Positions 1 to 10,326 of a stretch of 64,000 nucleotides of DNA are shown piece by piece. Location: assembly GCF_019320115.1 (NCBI RefSeq), contig NC_089584.1, positions 78,621,260-78,685,259 of the forward strand. Reading direction: 5' to 3'. A program made the translations under genes and the position numbers. The DNA comes from Miscanthus floridulus. Taxonomy: Eukaryota > Streptophyta > Magnoliopsida > Poales > Poaceae. Each line of letters begins with the position of its first letter. The first letter of the stretch is position 1. Below the pieces are notes generated by a model, which was given only the letters and a program-made list of their open reading frames with translations, had not been told where the DNA came from and made no database searches.

Positions 1-2060
1 AGCTTGTCCGTTTATTACAAGTTCCCCGCCTGGCTTATCTACCTAACTAAATTCTTGCGGAGGATGTCCTCATCCTCTTTCTCCACTGGAAAGTCTTGTC
101 TCAGCAGGTAACATAAGTCGATCAGATGGCTTGGCCACTATAGGGAAACAGGTAGGGAATAGCTGGATGCCCCGTGTGGGTTATGCCGACCCTATCGCGA
201 GCGATGGGCCTGGATCCCGCTCGATCATGTCTGGTAAGAGCTTCCTAAACCCATCACTCTTATCATCAAGGTAAAACCTATACCCAGGTCGATCGAACGG
301 CTCTAGGAAGCTACCGAAAGACGAGTGACGGTTCACCTTCAAAGACTACAGGCCACCATAGGTAAGTGAGATACGGAGCTAAAAACACTCTTGCAAAACA
401 TTAACGCCCAGGAGTTCAAAGGTTAGCCCACCACTGGGTTCACGGTCGCTCCAAGGCACCCTAGAGTGAGGGGAGGTTAAGGACAGGCCCGCTAGCAGCC
501 AATACTCGAAGCGCGTGAAGCGCCTCAGGAGTCCCGACCCTTGTTTTGAGTCTTGGATGATGCAGGGTCCATGGTTTTTCCTCGAAGAAAGACATCGAGC
601 CCTCAGACCGATCAAACAGATCCAGGAACTATATGGACCGGCCACCAAGAATCTATAGTCAGTCACCAGCTAACCTTGACCCCCCCCCGCAAAGGGGATG
701 CCGGGGCTCCACTTGAACAAGCCCATTAACAACTCATCAAGCACCATTCTCCATCCAGCGAGGAAAGCATGGCACGACTCAGCCCCTCTGTTCTAGCGAA
801 TGAACGCATGAGGGATGACGATCACAAGACAAACCGACCCACTGACCAAACCCCTACTATGCATAGGGGCTCGACATCTCAAAGAGACCAAACATGTAGT
901 CGCAAATAAACTGATGAGTCACCTCCGGTTGTAGAAATTGAGGGTGGGGTGACTCATGAAACACGACCGACCCATCCTGAGCATCACGTGGCACGGGGGC
1001 TCGAGCCGACCAACCCTAAATCGGGAGATTGGAGTTTGAAGGCCAACCCACTGGAGAGTCCGAGGCCACCTCATGTCAAACAAGAGCCAAGGGAGAAAAC
1101 ATAGATGAGCCCCAGCGCCCTTCGCCTAACCTACCTAGAGGCAGGACATGGTCATCTCAACCTTCTCGTTTCGATCCTAACTCCCAGCCAAGCCCATAGA
1201 ACCCCCATTGAGGGGGCATCTATTGGAAGGCGGGTTAAGGAGCAGTGGAATGCCACATGAAGGCTCTATTGAGCCCATCGTGAATGATGGACCTAGATTC
1301 CACTCGAACATGCCCGTTAGCAAGCTCACTGAACACATCACTCGAGCTATCAAAGCAAATAACATTAGCTCAACCCCCACGATTGCAGAAACCATGGATG
1401 GAGCAACAATCACAAAGTCAAGCCGACCCTTGATCAAACCCCTACTATGTGCAGGGGCTCAACGAAAGTTAGACTCGCAAGGAGACTGAACGCGCGGTCG
1501 TAGAATGATAGCTCGGATCCTATGGAGGGGGTACAGACGAAAACAAGAGATGTTTTCTCCTACTAATCTTGCTATCCTCTCCATGATCTTTAGTGACACC
1601 TGACCCTAGCAATGACAAGGGGTTGGATCTCACTCGGGGCTGATAAGGGTATAAATACACCCTTTTCTAAAATAGTCGCTGCCCCGACCTCTTCCTCAAG
1701 TTAAATCTAGTAACAAGGTCTATGGAAACAAATGACTGAGCATGGTTGGTCGGACTACGAAAAACCTATGCCCCTATGGCTAGGGCACTCTTACTCACCA
1801 GCATGATCAGAGTTTCCCTCCTACACCTCAGGGCCCTATGGTTTTAACAAACGGAAGGGTCGGAAACACACAAACCCCTTTCCACACATAAAAAGGGAGG
1901 AAAAAACCAACTTAGTCAAACAAAACAAAATGATAAGTTTGTGTGATAGTGTAGAAGGGTCAGAGTTTGTCTGCTTGTTACATGAACGATTACTCGACCT
2001 ATCTAACTAACTAACCCCTCTACTGGTAGAACTGAGTCTTCCATTTTGTCTGCTAGGTCC
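1..2060. repeat. Degenerate non-coding internal region of a Tat-type element
   Basis: No coding frame here is convincing. Bases 1020-1480 match, in reverse complement, the 3' region of element B at about 9200-9640, including the same order of short phrases. Within the segment, blocks near 740-880 and 1330-1460 resemble each other with an offset of 588 bases (shared core aaacccctactatg). The start (about 10-60) resembles 1965-2025. The segment is therefore family-specific non-coding DNA made of degenerate iterations. In element B the equivalent stretch lies on the LTR side of the accessory gene, whereas here it lies on the far side. That suggests a rearrangement, or a further nested copy that I cannot resolve. 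Confidence 0.5.
1650..1657 (+). promoter_or_regulatory. TATA-like box in element A interior
   Basis: TATAAATA lies in the context gggTATAAATAcaccc, followed by a pyrimidine-rich stretch. It could be the core promoter of a degraded LTR or of an internal transcript. No gene starts clearly downstream, so this is only a candidate. Confidence 0.25.
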
Positions 2061-5000
2061 TACAAAAGAGGAGCCACCATCCGCCTCTATCTCATCCAGC
2101 TTGACATCTGTAGTAGCCAGGTGTGAAGCCAAGGCTCATCATCTCTAGGTCGATGCTGTCCCCATAATGAGAATGAGCAATCATGAAGGATTGATGGACC
2201 CTCGACATGAAGGGCTTCCCTCTCAAGCTGGCACACCCATGCCATGATCTCGATGGCACCACCTCCAAGTCATCATAGACCACTTCAAGGGTGGCGCTCA
2301 GGATACCGAGCTCGCCACCCTCCGCCTAAAGGTTCCTCCTTGCCTCAGCGAGGTCCATGGCTAGCCTGGTGGAGATGCCCTTAGCCTCTAGCCTCTGGGT
2401 CATCATAGTTCCAAGCTCAGCCTAAAGGGAGCCAATCTTCTGCTACATGTTGTCGCGCTCTCGGAGGGCCTAGTCGCGCTCCTCATGAGCCACGCCATGC
2501 CCCGATTAGAGCCTCTCTGTGGTTTGGAGTAGCTCATCCTGCTCCTTGCATAGCCAGGCAACCACCGCTGCATCCAGACTCACCTTGTCCTCCATGGCCG
2601 TGAGCTTCTCCTTGGCCCTAGCTTTAGCTCCCACTCCTTATCAACCTCGTCTAGGAGGTCAAGAATCCGCCGATGGGTTTCAGCGTCATCCTAAAGCAGC
2701 TCATCCCTCTCCCTCCTAACCTTGGTGGCCTCCTTGTCATCCTCCCACGACCTCGCTGACCTAGCCTCAAATGCCCTCTCGGCCTCATCCTCATGCCGAT
2801 GGGCCTCGACCACCAGCAATCGAAGACTGTTCGCCTCCTCAGCAACAGGAGTTAGCTCAGCCACCTTCTGCTAGGTGGCAGCAAGCTAGGCCATCACCTC
2901 CCCATGTAGCCACTCCTCCTCAACAAGGTGATCCTAGGTTCCCTTCTACTCATGAAGGAACCGCGACTTCCCCCGGCTATGAGCAATAAGGGATTGAAAG
3001 AAGATGATGGTCAGAATACAAGAATATGTGGAGAAAGGAAAAAACGAGAAGTAGGATCAAGCAAGTACCTGGCCAATGGGAATGACAATGTTAGCCAAGG
3101 CACCCTAGGCATGGTCCAGAGATTTGAGCATAGACGCGACTCCCACGTCGAGGCTCTCCCGCTCCATGCTCTCGGTGGCATCGTCGAGGGTAAATAGCAT
3201 TGACGCCAGGGTCCTCCGAATTTGTCCATCGGAGTAGGGGTTCACCCCGCGCAGGCGAGTGGCTACCTCTAGATGTTGGGACTAGGGATGATTCCCTATC
3301 AGTCCCCTCTGCCACCACAACAATGTCTGGAGACCCCTCGGCCGTGTCCCCCTCCATCCAGCCCATGTCGGATGCCGTCATTTCAGCCATCGGTGGCATG
3401 GGTTGTGACACTGCCTCGGGTGCCACCATGGTTGTGTTCGGTTGTGGCCCGCTTGTCACAGCCACTGCCACCTCCACCTATGTTGGTGGGGCATGGACCG
3501 ACTACGTCGCGCCCGCCGTGGACGGTGCCATGAGCACGGATGGTGGCTTCGACTGCCCCATCATCGACAGCAGTACCGCCTCCATCGCAAGGTGCTCGGT
3601 GAGCTCCGAAGGTGCCCCTCGAGCCCCTGCGCCCGCCTATGTCACCAAAGGCATGGGTGCCACCACGGGCGGCACCTGACCGGTCGATGACGCGGTCACA
3701 CTAGCACCGCTCTCACCCAAAATGTGCGTGACGCCAATCGATGGCTGTCGCCCTACTTGAAGGGCGACGCTCTCCTTTTGTGCCAGCGCTAAAGGATTAC
3801 ACCACTTCACGATGTTACAAAGAAATAAAAGCATAAGTCACAATGAAAATAGAGAAAAATAAAGGAGGTGGTGACTTACATTGATGCTATTGGGCGGTGG
3901 ATATGCTTAGGGGGTGAACCCCTAGATCCCTGCTCCACCTCATTGGGATGGGACTGTTTCAAGCCCCCTACTCCCAGGGCAGAGGGGCTCTCTACCCTTG
4001 CATCTTAGGGCATGACAGCGGAGCCACCCGCCTCCACTAGCACCTTGGGCATGGTGGCCAATCTGCCCACCCCTGTTGGCTCTAGGGGCAGGCCAACGGT
4101 CTGGCCCATCTTTGCCGGCTCCACAGACGCGCCCTCCCATCCATGGAATGGGAAGGGCCCTGACTCCTACAAAGATGAGCAGGATACCCGTCAGCACATC
4201 CTCGCTCTCTAGGTCATCCCACTCAATTGTCGTCAACTACCTCGTCATCATCTTCCACATCGTCGTCATCGCTGTCAGTGTCCTCCCCTCGCTATCGCGC
4301 TAGCTGCTTCCACTGTCTATTCTTCCTCTTGTCCTCCTTAGCCTTCCCAAGCCGCTCGCCCTCGGCGTGATTTGCCGCCCTTATGAACGAATCCCTCGGT
4401 AGTGGAGCCAAGTGATCCATGAGGACGAGGTCCCTTGGCTGGTACCCCTATCTCAATATTAGTGTCAAGGGGTCGGGAGATCAATTGAAGAGGAGGCATG
4501 AGGAGAGGAAACTTACAAAGATAGTATAGCCCGGTTCCAGTCACATCGGAGGATGCCCCCATACCAGGTACATGAAATCAAGAGAGATGCCTACGCCATC
4601 CCGTGAAGTCTCCATCGCCTCCTTGATGCGCTATGTGACTTTGGAGGGGGAGAGCGCTCCCTCGGCCAGCACCATCCCGATGATTGACGCCTCGGGCACC
4701 ATCGCATACAGCGGAAGCGCGTGCCTCATCAGCGGTGCCACCCTCTTCGCATGGTAGGCCCCGATGATGCCTGACCCCTTCAGGCCCCTCTCCTTCAGGA
4801 TGTGGATGGCGGCAAGGTGGTCCTGAATCTTCTTCTTGTCCTTCTCTGGGATGCCCCACTTCCATGAATTCGGGGCCTCTTTGATTAGACGCCTAGTGAA
4901 CTCTAGCAGGGGGCAGCAGTGTTGTTCTTGAGATAGAACCAATGCGAATGCCACCCCTTGTTGGAGGTTGACAGCCACATCGACAGGGTACTCGCTGACC

Positions 5001-5422
5001 CAATTATTCTGAAGGTGGATGTCGGCGCATCCCATCGGTGTATTCAACTCTTGCTTCTTCTCCCTCTTCTTCTGGAGGGTAACGACAAAGAAGTGCCACC
5101 ACAGATCAAAGTGGGGACTAATCCCTAGGAATCCCTCACACAGAGCGATGAATGCCGCCATGTGCTGGATTCCATTGGGATTGAGGTGCTGCAGCTCAAT
5201 CTTATAGTAGTGCAGCAACCCCTGAAGAAATCCATGAGCAGGGGTAGCGAACCCATGCTCATGGAAGTGCGTGAATGACACCACATAGCCGGTGGGCAGT
5301 AATGACACGTCCTCCTCGCCGGGCAGTAGCCACTCGTCTATGGTCCACGCACAGAGAAGACCATGACGAACGAGGCCCTCCATACACTGGAACGTGATCT
5401 CAGAGCGGCACCACGGATCCAT
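2050..5422 (-). pseudogene. Antisense accessory gene of element A (Transposase_28-type), multi-exon, decayed
   Basis: Minus-strand gene, antisense to its host retrotransposon. The N-terminal part (5422 to about 4519) holds the 'putative gypsy type transposon' domain (Transposase_28 family). After it come an exon with an acidic run (DSDDDDVEDDDEVVDD near 4240-4290), a segment with motif DDATESMERESLDVG (about 3130-3190), and a coiled-coil-like stretch (about 2340-2620). The conserved end has motif MMSLGFTPGY (about 2110-2140) and a stop at 2092-2094. Two introns with good signals are visible: 4516-4448 (GTAAGT...TAG) and 3879-3805 (GTAAGT...AAG). Several stop codons and frame changes interrupt the exons. 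Function is unknown; the family occurs as an extra ORF in Tat elements and is not a true transposase. A TATA box lies about 140 bases upstream of the start. Confidence 0.65.
4631..5422 (-). CDS. N-terminal Transposase_28-type domain ORF of element A accessory gene (263 aa)
   Basis: This is the longest open piece of the antisense gene. The start ATG at 5420-5422 begins MDPWCRSEITFQCMEG. Diagnostic family features are GYVVSFTHFHEHGFATPAHG (residues about 44-63), LLHYYKIELQHLNPNGIQHM (about 69-88), FIALCEGFLGISPHFDLW (about 91-108) and the WKWGIPEKDKK stretch (about 188-198). The variant differs clearly from the one in element B (FHKRGLGYPAHWFLRG, FLGMEPHVDLFR), so A and B belong to different subfamilies. 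There is no recognised catalytic motif and no signal peptide or membrane segment. The frame ends at a TGA where family members continue, so the protein is probably truncated. Confidence 0.6.
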   Translation of the reverse strand: MDPWCRSEITFQCMEGLVRHGLLCAWTIDEWLLPGEEDVSLLPTGYVVSFTHFHEHGFATPAHGFLQGLLHYYKIELQHLNPNGIQHMAAFIALCEGFLGISPHFDLWWHFFVVTLQKKREKKQELNTPMGCADIHLQNNWVSEYPVDVAVNLQQGVAFALVLSQEQHCCPLLEFTRRLIKEAPNSWKWGIPEKDKKKIQDHLAAIHILKERGLKGSGIIGAYHAKRVAPLMRHALPLYAMVPEASIIGMVLAEGALSPSKVT

Positions 5423-6221
5423 TAGAAGATTTGGGTGGGTGGATGTGAGCTCGACAACGGCTAGGATGCAGATGCAGGAGGCCTAGGCAATTGGTGGTGG
5501 AGGTTGTAGATGCGAAGGCAAGAAGGCAAGGTATGAAGCCTTAAGGGCGAACCCTTTGGTTTTATACAGGCGACAGATACGAGGAAACCAACCGTCCACC
5601 TAGATCTCCACGCCCGCCACAATCTACTATAACATCGCACCACAGGATATGCACACATAATCTCTATCCTTTCCCTTGGAAGACATGTCGAACATTTTGC
5701 CTCCTTGGGCGGGCCACGACTCATTATGAGTAAGAGGAATACGAATTAAAAATGCCTCTATGGCCCATCTAGGCTCAGGAGTTTGATGGTTGGCCAATCG
5801 ATGGGTTCGACAGCCGCTCTAGGCACCCTTAGGATAAGGGATGGGCCCACAAGCAGCTAGTACCTAGGTGCATGAGTGCCACGAACATCTTGGCCCATGA
5901 TTGGGTCTCAAATAGGCTAACCCTCGCTAGATCCTCGCGAATAGGATGCCTGGACCCTAATCAAACTATCCAGCTAACGAACCACCAAAACTCATGGCCA
6001 TACCCACAAAGGGTCCAACCTCAGCAAGAAGGAATCACCATTCCTAGAACACGCCATGAGCGACAAAAGAAGGCTATGGCCCTTAGAGTCCTCCCTTTTG
6101 AAAAACCTTCGAAGGAGTATTCTACTCCTTCATAGGCTCAGGGGCTACACCCACCAGGTGCGCTCACGCACACCCACTAGCAAATAAAAAAAGCCCCTAG
6201 GTGATTCTACCCAAATAGCCC
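5423..6221. other. Non-coding 3' region of element A
   Basis: This lies between the accessory gene and the polypurine tract. It contains the minus-strand promoter region, then phrases shared with element B's 3' region (ggctcaggggctacaccca near 6132 matches, in reverse complement, about 8980-9000). The 87-codon plus-strand frame at 5872-6135 has no family resemblance. Nothing else is recognised. Confidence 0.5.
5560..5566 (-). promoter_or_regulatory. TATA box of the element A antisense gene
   Basis: On the minus strand the sequence reads CTGTATAAAACC, a good plant TATA box, about 140 bases upstream of the accessory-gene ATG (5422). It lies inside the retrotransposon and points away from the 3' LTR, so the accessory gene probably has its own promoter rather than using the LTR. 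Confidence 0.5.
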
Positions 6222-6238
6222 AGGGGCTTGGGGGCTAC
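6222..6238 (+). other. Polypurine tract of element A
   Basis: The G-rich stretch AGGGGCTTGGGGGCTAC abuts the LTR start. In Tat-type elements this position primes plus-strand DNA synthesis. It is not a pure purine run but has the usual form of the family. Confidence 0.6.
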
Positions 6239-6329
6239 TATCGGGGACTAATACTAGGGTACCCGAAGTGGAAGAGCTAGTAACCATCAATGTTGATTCA
6301 TCTGAGCGGTCAAGAGCGTGACTACACCT

Positions 6330-6625
6330 CTTGCTGAGGCCCACCTCGTCTGATCGCCAAGACCATGGGCTCCACCTCGCTTGACCCCTGAGGGTTGGCT
6401 CTACCTCGGCTAACTTCCAAGGGTTGGCTCCATCTCATCCGACCCCTGAGGGTTGGCTTGGTCTCGCCTAATGTCTAAGGGTAGGCCCCGCCTTGCTTGA
6501 CGTTTGAGGGTTGGCTCCGCCTCGGTTGACTCCCGAGGGTAGGCTCCGCCTAGGCCAACCCTCGAGGGTTGGCTCCACCTTGATCGATGTCTGAGGGCTG
6601 ACTCATGTCACTCGATCCCTTAGGC
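6330..6625 (+). repeat. Array of ~33-bp repeats in the LTR upstream region
   Basis: Eight or so degenerate copies of a unit of the form GAGGGTTGGCTCCGCCTCGG-tTGACcCC lie about 500 bases upstream of the LTR TATA box. Arrays of this kind in LTRs commonly act as enhancer repeats; here that is an inference. A similar word occurs in the unrelated LTR at 28.8-35.4 kb. Confidence 0.6.
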
Positions 6626-7132
6626 ATGGTTCCTAATGGAAGCTCATGTCGCCACCAACCGCTATGGGCCAGAAAGTACTACTCAAGGGTCAAACTTCTG
6701 GCATCGTGCAGGGAGCGGTCATATCTCAGCATGACCTAGTCCCCATGACATGTCTTTCCGAGGAACTCACATCGCCTACAGTGATGGACACGTGGTCACT
6801 ATACTGCCAACTCCCTGTCTGACCACTGTCCAACAGTCAGTCAGCCGACACCAGTTGACTGGCACTATATCGCTAGCCCCCCGCATGGCTTTCTGTCAGG
6901 GGACGCTCTTACCATTCCATCCGCTTAAATATGATGAAAGACAAGAATGGCATGCGATGCCCACACGTAAGCTGTAGGGGCCAATAGGACCCCTGGTACA
7001 ATGCCGCTGCCACCATGATCTATAGGGTCAGTGGGGCCCACGTGAAGAGGAGGATGGCACACCTCCAAGAGCCTTATTTCTCTTTCCTTTTTCCTCCTCC
7101 CTTTGGTTGTAAACCCCTGCTTCCCCTTGACC

Positions 7133-7139
7133 TATAAAA
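7133..7139 (+). promoter_or_regulatory. TATA box of element A LTR
   Basis: TATAAAA in the context gacctataaaataggaaa, about 290 bases before the LTR end. This is the expected core promoter of the retrotransposon. Confidence 0.6.
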
Positions 7140-7428
7140 TAGGAAAGTAGGGCATCCCACTAAGGGGGATGGACTCATCGGTTCACCGCACCACATCAGA
7201 CATCAAGCGTCGAGCAACCAAACCTCAGAGACTTGGGAGCTACCTCCCTCTCTCGCTAGTTTATAACCCCCTACTACAAACTCAGTGCTAGTAACATGAG
7301 CGGCTTGAAACTAGACATAGGGACATTTGGCCCAAACCAGTATAATCCTTGTGTCCTCTTAGCACATCATCTGGGTCAGACGCGCAATATACAAATTTAC
7401 TAGCTGGTGCTTACTCGAAACACCGACA

Positions 7429-8503
7429 CTAGTTGCTCAAAATTTGTTGTGGGGTTACAAATGAGTGAGGAATGAAGTGGGGGGTGTAAAAGGCTCGGTC
7501 GGACTCTAGTCTGAGTAGAAGAGAGTGACGGGGGTTCAAATGTCTACTAAGTGTTGGAGTGTGTGCTATGTGTGTGTCTCTAGTGTGCCTGAGCTTATGA
7601 GCTATTGAGACTGTTGAGACCATGTTCGGTCATTGAGTCCTCGTGTCCTTGGGTCATCTTTTAGGAGAGAGCGCATCCCCTTTTATAGTTAAAGGGGATG
7701 GCCTTACAAGTCAGAGAGAGAGAGTGTGTGTATACAGGCGCTGTCCTAGTCTTATTACCCACGCCATTGGGTATAGGATGGCCACCATCGCCCACCTTAC
7801 TATTCATGCTCTGTTATATCTAGCAGGCTGCACAGTGTTCGCCTGGTATGGCAAACAATGGCGCCCACAATACTGTTTATGCTCTGACATGTCTGGCAGG
7901 CTGTACAGTGTTCACCTGGTGCGACAAATGATAGCTCCCACAATACTGTTTATGCTCTAATGCGTCTGGTAGGCTATATAGTGTTCGCCTAGTACGGCAA
8001 ACGATGACACCCATAATACTATTTATGCTATGACACATCTGGTAGGCTATACAGTGTCTGTCTAACATGGCCCGATGGCACCATCCTATAGGTGCACAGG
8101 GCATGGTAGGGTATGGTCCTCGGTATTACGGTTGACCTGAGAGCCTTACCTTATCTGCTCCATCTGCTCCTCGGGCCCACACCGAGCGGGCGTCCTCGGT
8201 CAGTCGTTCCCAGTTGGCCCCGACTGTGTTGGTCGAAAAAGAGTAGCGAGCAGAGGTCTGACGTATCCTTGGTCGAAGAAAGGGGGTTAGAGTTGGACTG
8301 CGGTCCCACCATGGCTAGGCCTTATGGTTGGGGCTCCGACCAGATCTCCTGGCCAAAGGTGCTAGTCGGGGACCGGATCGTGGTCTTGACCTGTCATTGT
8401 GTATCTAGGCCAGCCTAGGCGCATGCTATCGCTGCGTCGCCTGCTAGGCCGAGTTTTGTAGGGAAGCGAGTCAATTAGGGACCCAGGGTTTATGAACTCG
8501 ACA
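7429..8503 (-). mobile_element. 3' LTR of element B, interrupted at 7428/7429
   Basis: It aligns with 26705-27795 throughout, with many substitutions and small indels. On the minus strand it begins TGTCGAGTTCATAAAC at 8503. The counterpart of 26550-26704 is absent because element A occupies the position; it should reappear left of the window. It carries four 73-bp tandem repeats. Confidence 0.75.
7803..8094. repeat. Four tandem 73-bp repeats inside element B LTR
   Basis: Copies start at 7803, 7876, 7949 and 8022. The repeated words are TTTATGCTCTGAC, GGCAGGCTGTACAGTGTTCG and GCAAACGATGGCGCCCA. The same four-copy array is present in the other LTR (about 27090-27360), so it predates the insertion. 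Confidence 0.75.
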
Positions 8504-8522
8504 GGAGCCACCGAGCCCCTTT
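8504..8522 (-). other. Polypurine tract of element B
   Basis: On the minus strand AAAGGGGCTCGGTGGCTCC directly precedes the 3' LTR start TGTCGAG. It has the same arrangement as in element A and fixes the element's polarity. Confidence 0.55.
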
Positions 8523-10080
8523 AGGACTTCTGTGAAGCCGTGAAGAGGCTGTTCACACACGCTTTACGTGATATTGTAAAAGTCAGGGGCTTGTGTTTTT
8601 AGCTTAATGAAAGCTTGTTTTTGCTTTGTAATTCCTGTGCCCATTGTGCCATGGAGTCGGGTTGTTATTGGAACTTCGTTGATTTTCCCCTTGGTTTGTT
8701 GTACTATGTAGGGTAACCGAGTAGGATTTCGGCACCTAGCCTCCATGTGGAGGATTGGCAAAGGCCACAAAGGTGCACAGAGTGGATATGGGCATCCAGC
8801 CTCTATGGGGAGGACTGGCAAAGGCTGTGAAGGTGCGCCTAGAGGGATATTGGCACCCAGCCCCTAAGGAGGGGACTGGCGAAGGCTACAGAGCTATGCC
8901 ATGCAGATATAGGCACCCAGCCCCTAAGGAGGAGACTCGTTGGTAATCTGTTTTCCACTGGGTACGCGCGAGCGCACCCGATGGGTGTAGCCCCCGAGCC
9001 TGCTACCGACTGGGGAGTTAGTCGGAGGTTGAGCACCTTGGTACTCTTTTTTGGGACTGTGGACTCTTGTGTCTCTTCCGATCGGGGTGTTCATCTGTGT
9101 CCGTTCTAACCTTAACCTGTGTAGTCGGTCGGGTTCCTAAGTCGGGATCTGGCGGCTCGAGCCCCCGAGCCACTAGGGGTCGATTGAGGTTGGTTGCATG
9201 ATTTCCTACATCGCCCCATCCATGGTTTCTGCAACTAGAGGGGTTGAGCTGACGCCACTTGCCTCGATGGCTCGAGTGGCGAGCTTCGGTGAGCTCGCTA
9301 ACATGCATGTCCGAGTGGAATCTAGGTCCATTGTTCATGATGGGGTTGGCATAGCCCTCATATGGCACTCCACTTCTCCTTAACCTACCTCTCAACAGAT
9401 GCCCGAGTCATTCCGGAGAGCGACTCAGGTGGCCCGATGGCCTTCCCTCAAAAGAGATTATGTGGAAACGGCTCGAGGTTAGGATCAAATGAGAAGGTTG
9501 AGATGACCCTATCCGCTCTTGAGAAGGTTAGGCGAGGGCCGCTGGAGCTCATCTGTGTTTTCTCCTCTAGCTCTATTTGACATGAGGCAGCCTCGAGCCC
9601 TTCGCAGTCTGGCCTTCGAACCCTAGTCAGTTGTCGCTCATATCGAATGAGAAGACTACCACTTTATGACGTGACATAAAGTGTTTCGATGCAATGATTT
9701 AGATGTATGAATGCATGCATGAGAATGAATGCTTATGTATTGGAAAAGTAAGATGGGGGTTGGTAAAGTTATCTCGATGGCTCGAGTGACGGGTTCGGGG
9801 AGCTCCTATCGAATATGTCTTAGTGGAATTCAGGTCCGTCGTTTGTGATAGAGTTGGCATAACCCGCATGGGGCATCCCACTGCTCCTTACCTATCTTAG
9901 CTGCCCAAACTATTTGATCGACTTGGGTGACCCATTGGCCTCTCCTCGATGAAGATTCTATCGGTGGGCCCCTCCAAACCCTGCCTGGGAAGGTAGAGGG
10001 TCATTTGCATGTGGTTGCGCCTTGTTTCCCGTGCCTAGGTTGCGGTAGTGGTGGGCCCTACCCAGGCCATGTCCCATTAG
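8523..10080. other. Non-coding 3' region of element B
   Basis: This lies between the polypurine tract and the accessory-gene promoter. It contains a 60-bp tandem array (8731-8945) and two related blocks offset by 510 bases (about 9266-9430 and 9776-9920, shared core GATGGCTCGAGTG-CG). The frames here are not coding. Hypervariable, repeat-rich 3' regions are characteristic of Tat-lineage elements. Confidence 0.6.
8731..8945. repeat. ~60-bp tandem repeat, about 3.5 copies
   Basis: Copies start at 8731, 8791, 8852 and 8912 (periods 60, 61, 60). Each begins GGCACCCAGCCCCTAAGGAG or a close variant and includes GACTGGCAAAGGCT. The last copy is partial. Confidence 0.8.
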
Positions 10081-10150
10081 CTAGGCGACGTCCCATCGGG
10101 TAGACCACATCCCGTCAGCCAGGGCCACGTTCCGCCACACGCCTTTCCGC

Positions 10151-10158
10151 ATTAAATA
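10151..10158 (+). promoter_or_regulatory. TATA-like box of the element B antisense gene
   Basis: ATTAAATA in the context ccgcattaaatagggggaag, 180 bases upstream of the accessory-gene ATG (10331). It is followed by a pyrimidine-rich leader (10180-10230). The tandem duplication starts at about 10327, so only copy 1 retains this promoter. Confidence 0.4.
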
Positions 10159-10326
10159 GGGGGAAGGGAGAGAATTTTCCTCCTGTTCTTTCGCCTTTCT
10201 TCGACCCCTACTGTTTCTCCTTCCTTCTTTTTGCCAAGCCTGTTGGTGTGCCATAGCGGTTTCTTGGAGAGAGGAGGGCAGAGCAAGGGAGAGGAAAAAC
10301 TCACAGATTTGTTCATAAATACAAGG

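Larger units (their letters stand above)
1..7428 (+). mobile_element. Ty3/gypsy Tat-type LTR retrotransposon A, right portion (left end outside window)
   Basis: This is the right part of a plus-strand LTR retrotransposon. Seen: an antisense accessory gene (2050-5422), a non-coding 3' segment, a G-rich polypurine tract (6222-6238) and a 3' LTR (6239-7428) ending in CACCGACA. The order pol, antisense accessory ORF, polypurine tract, 3' LTR is that of the Tat lineage of plant Ty3/gypsy elements. Its gag, pol and 5' LTR must lie left of base 1. Immediately after 7428 the sequence matches the interior of the 5' LTR of element B (7429 corresponds to 26705), so A is inserted in B's 3' LTR. The first five bases after it, CTAGT, are the predicted target-site duplication; the partner copy is outside the window. 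Confidence 0.75.
6239..7428 (+). mobile_element. 3' LTR of element A
   Basis: About 1190 bp. It begins TATCGGGGAC, where family LTRs normally begin TGTCGGGG, suggesting a G-to-A change in the terminal TG. It ends CACCGACA. A TATA box (7133-7139) and an upstream array of short GC-rich repeats mark the promoter part. It follows the polypurine tract directly, which fixes the left boundary. The right boundary is fixed by the resumption of element B's LTR at 7429. Confidence 0.75.

Noticed and set aside
3200..3679. 159-codon plus-strand frame in element A
   Set aside because: Opposite to the accessory gene exons; GC-rich and without motif, whereas the minus strand keeps family phrases.
8731..8945. 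Considered as a CRISPR-like array
   Set aside because: Head-to-tail 60-bp tandem repeats without unique spacers in a plant retrotransposon.
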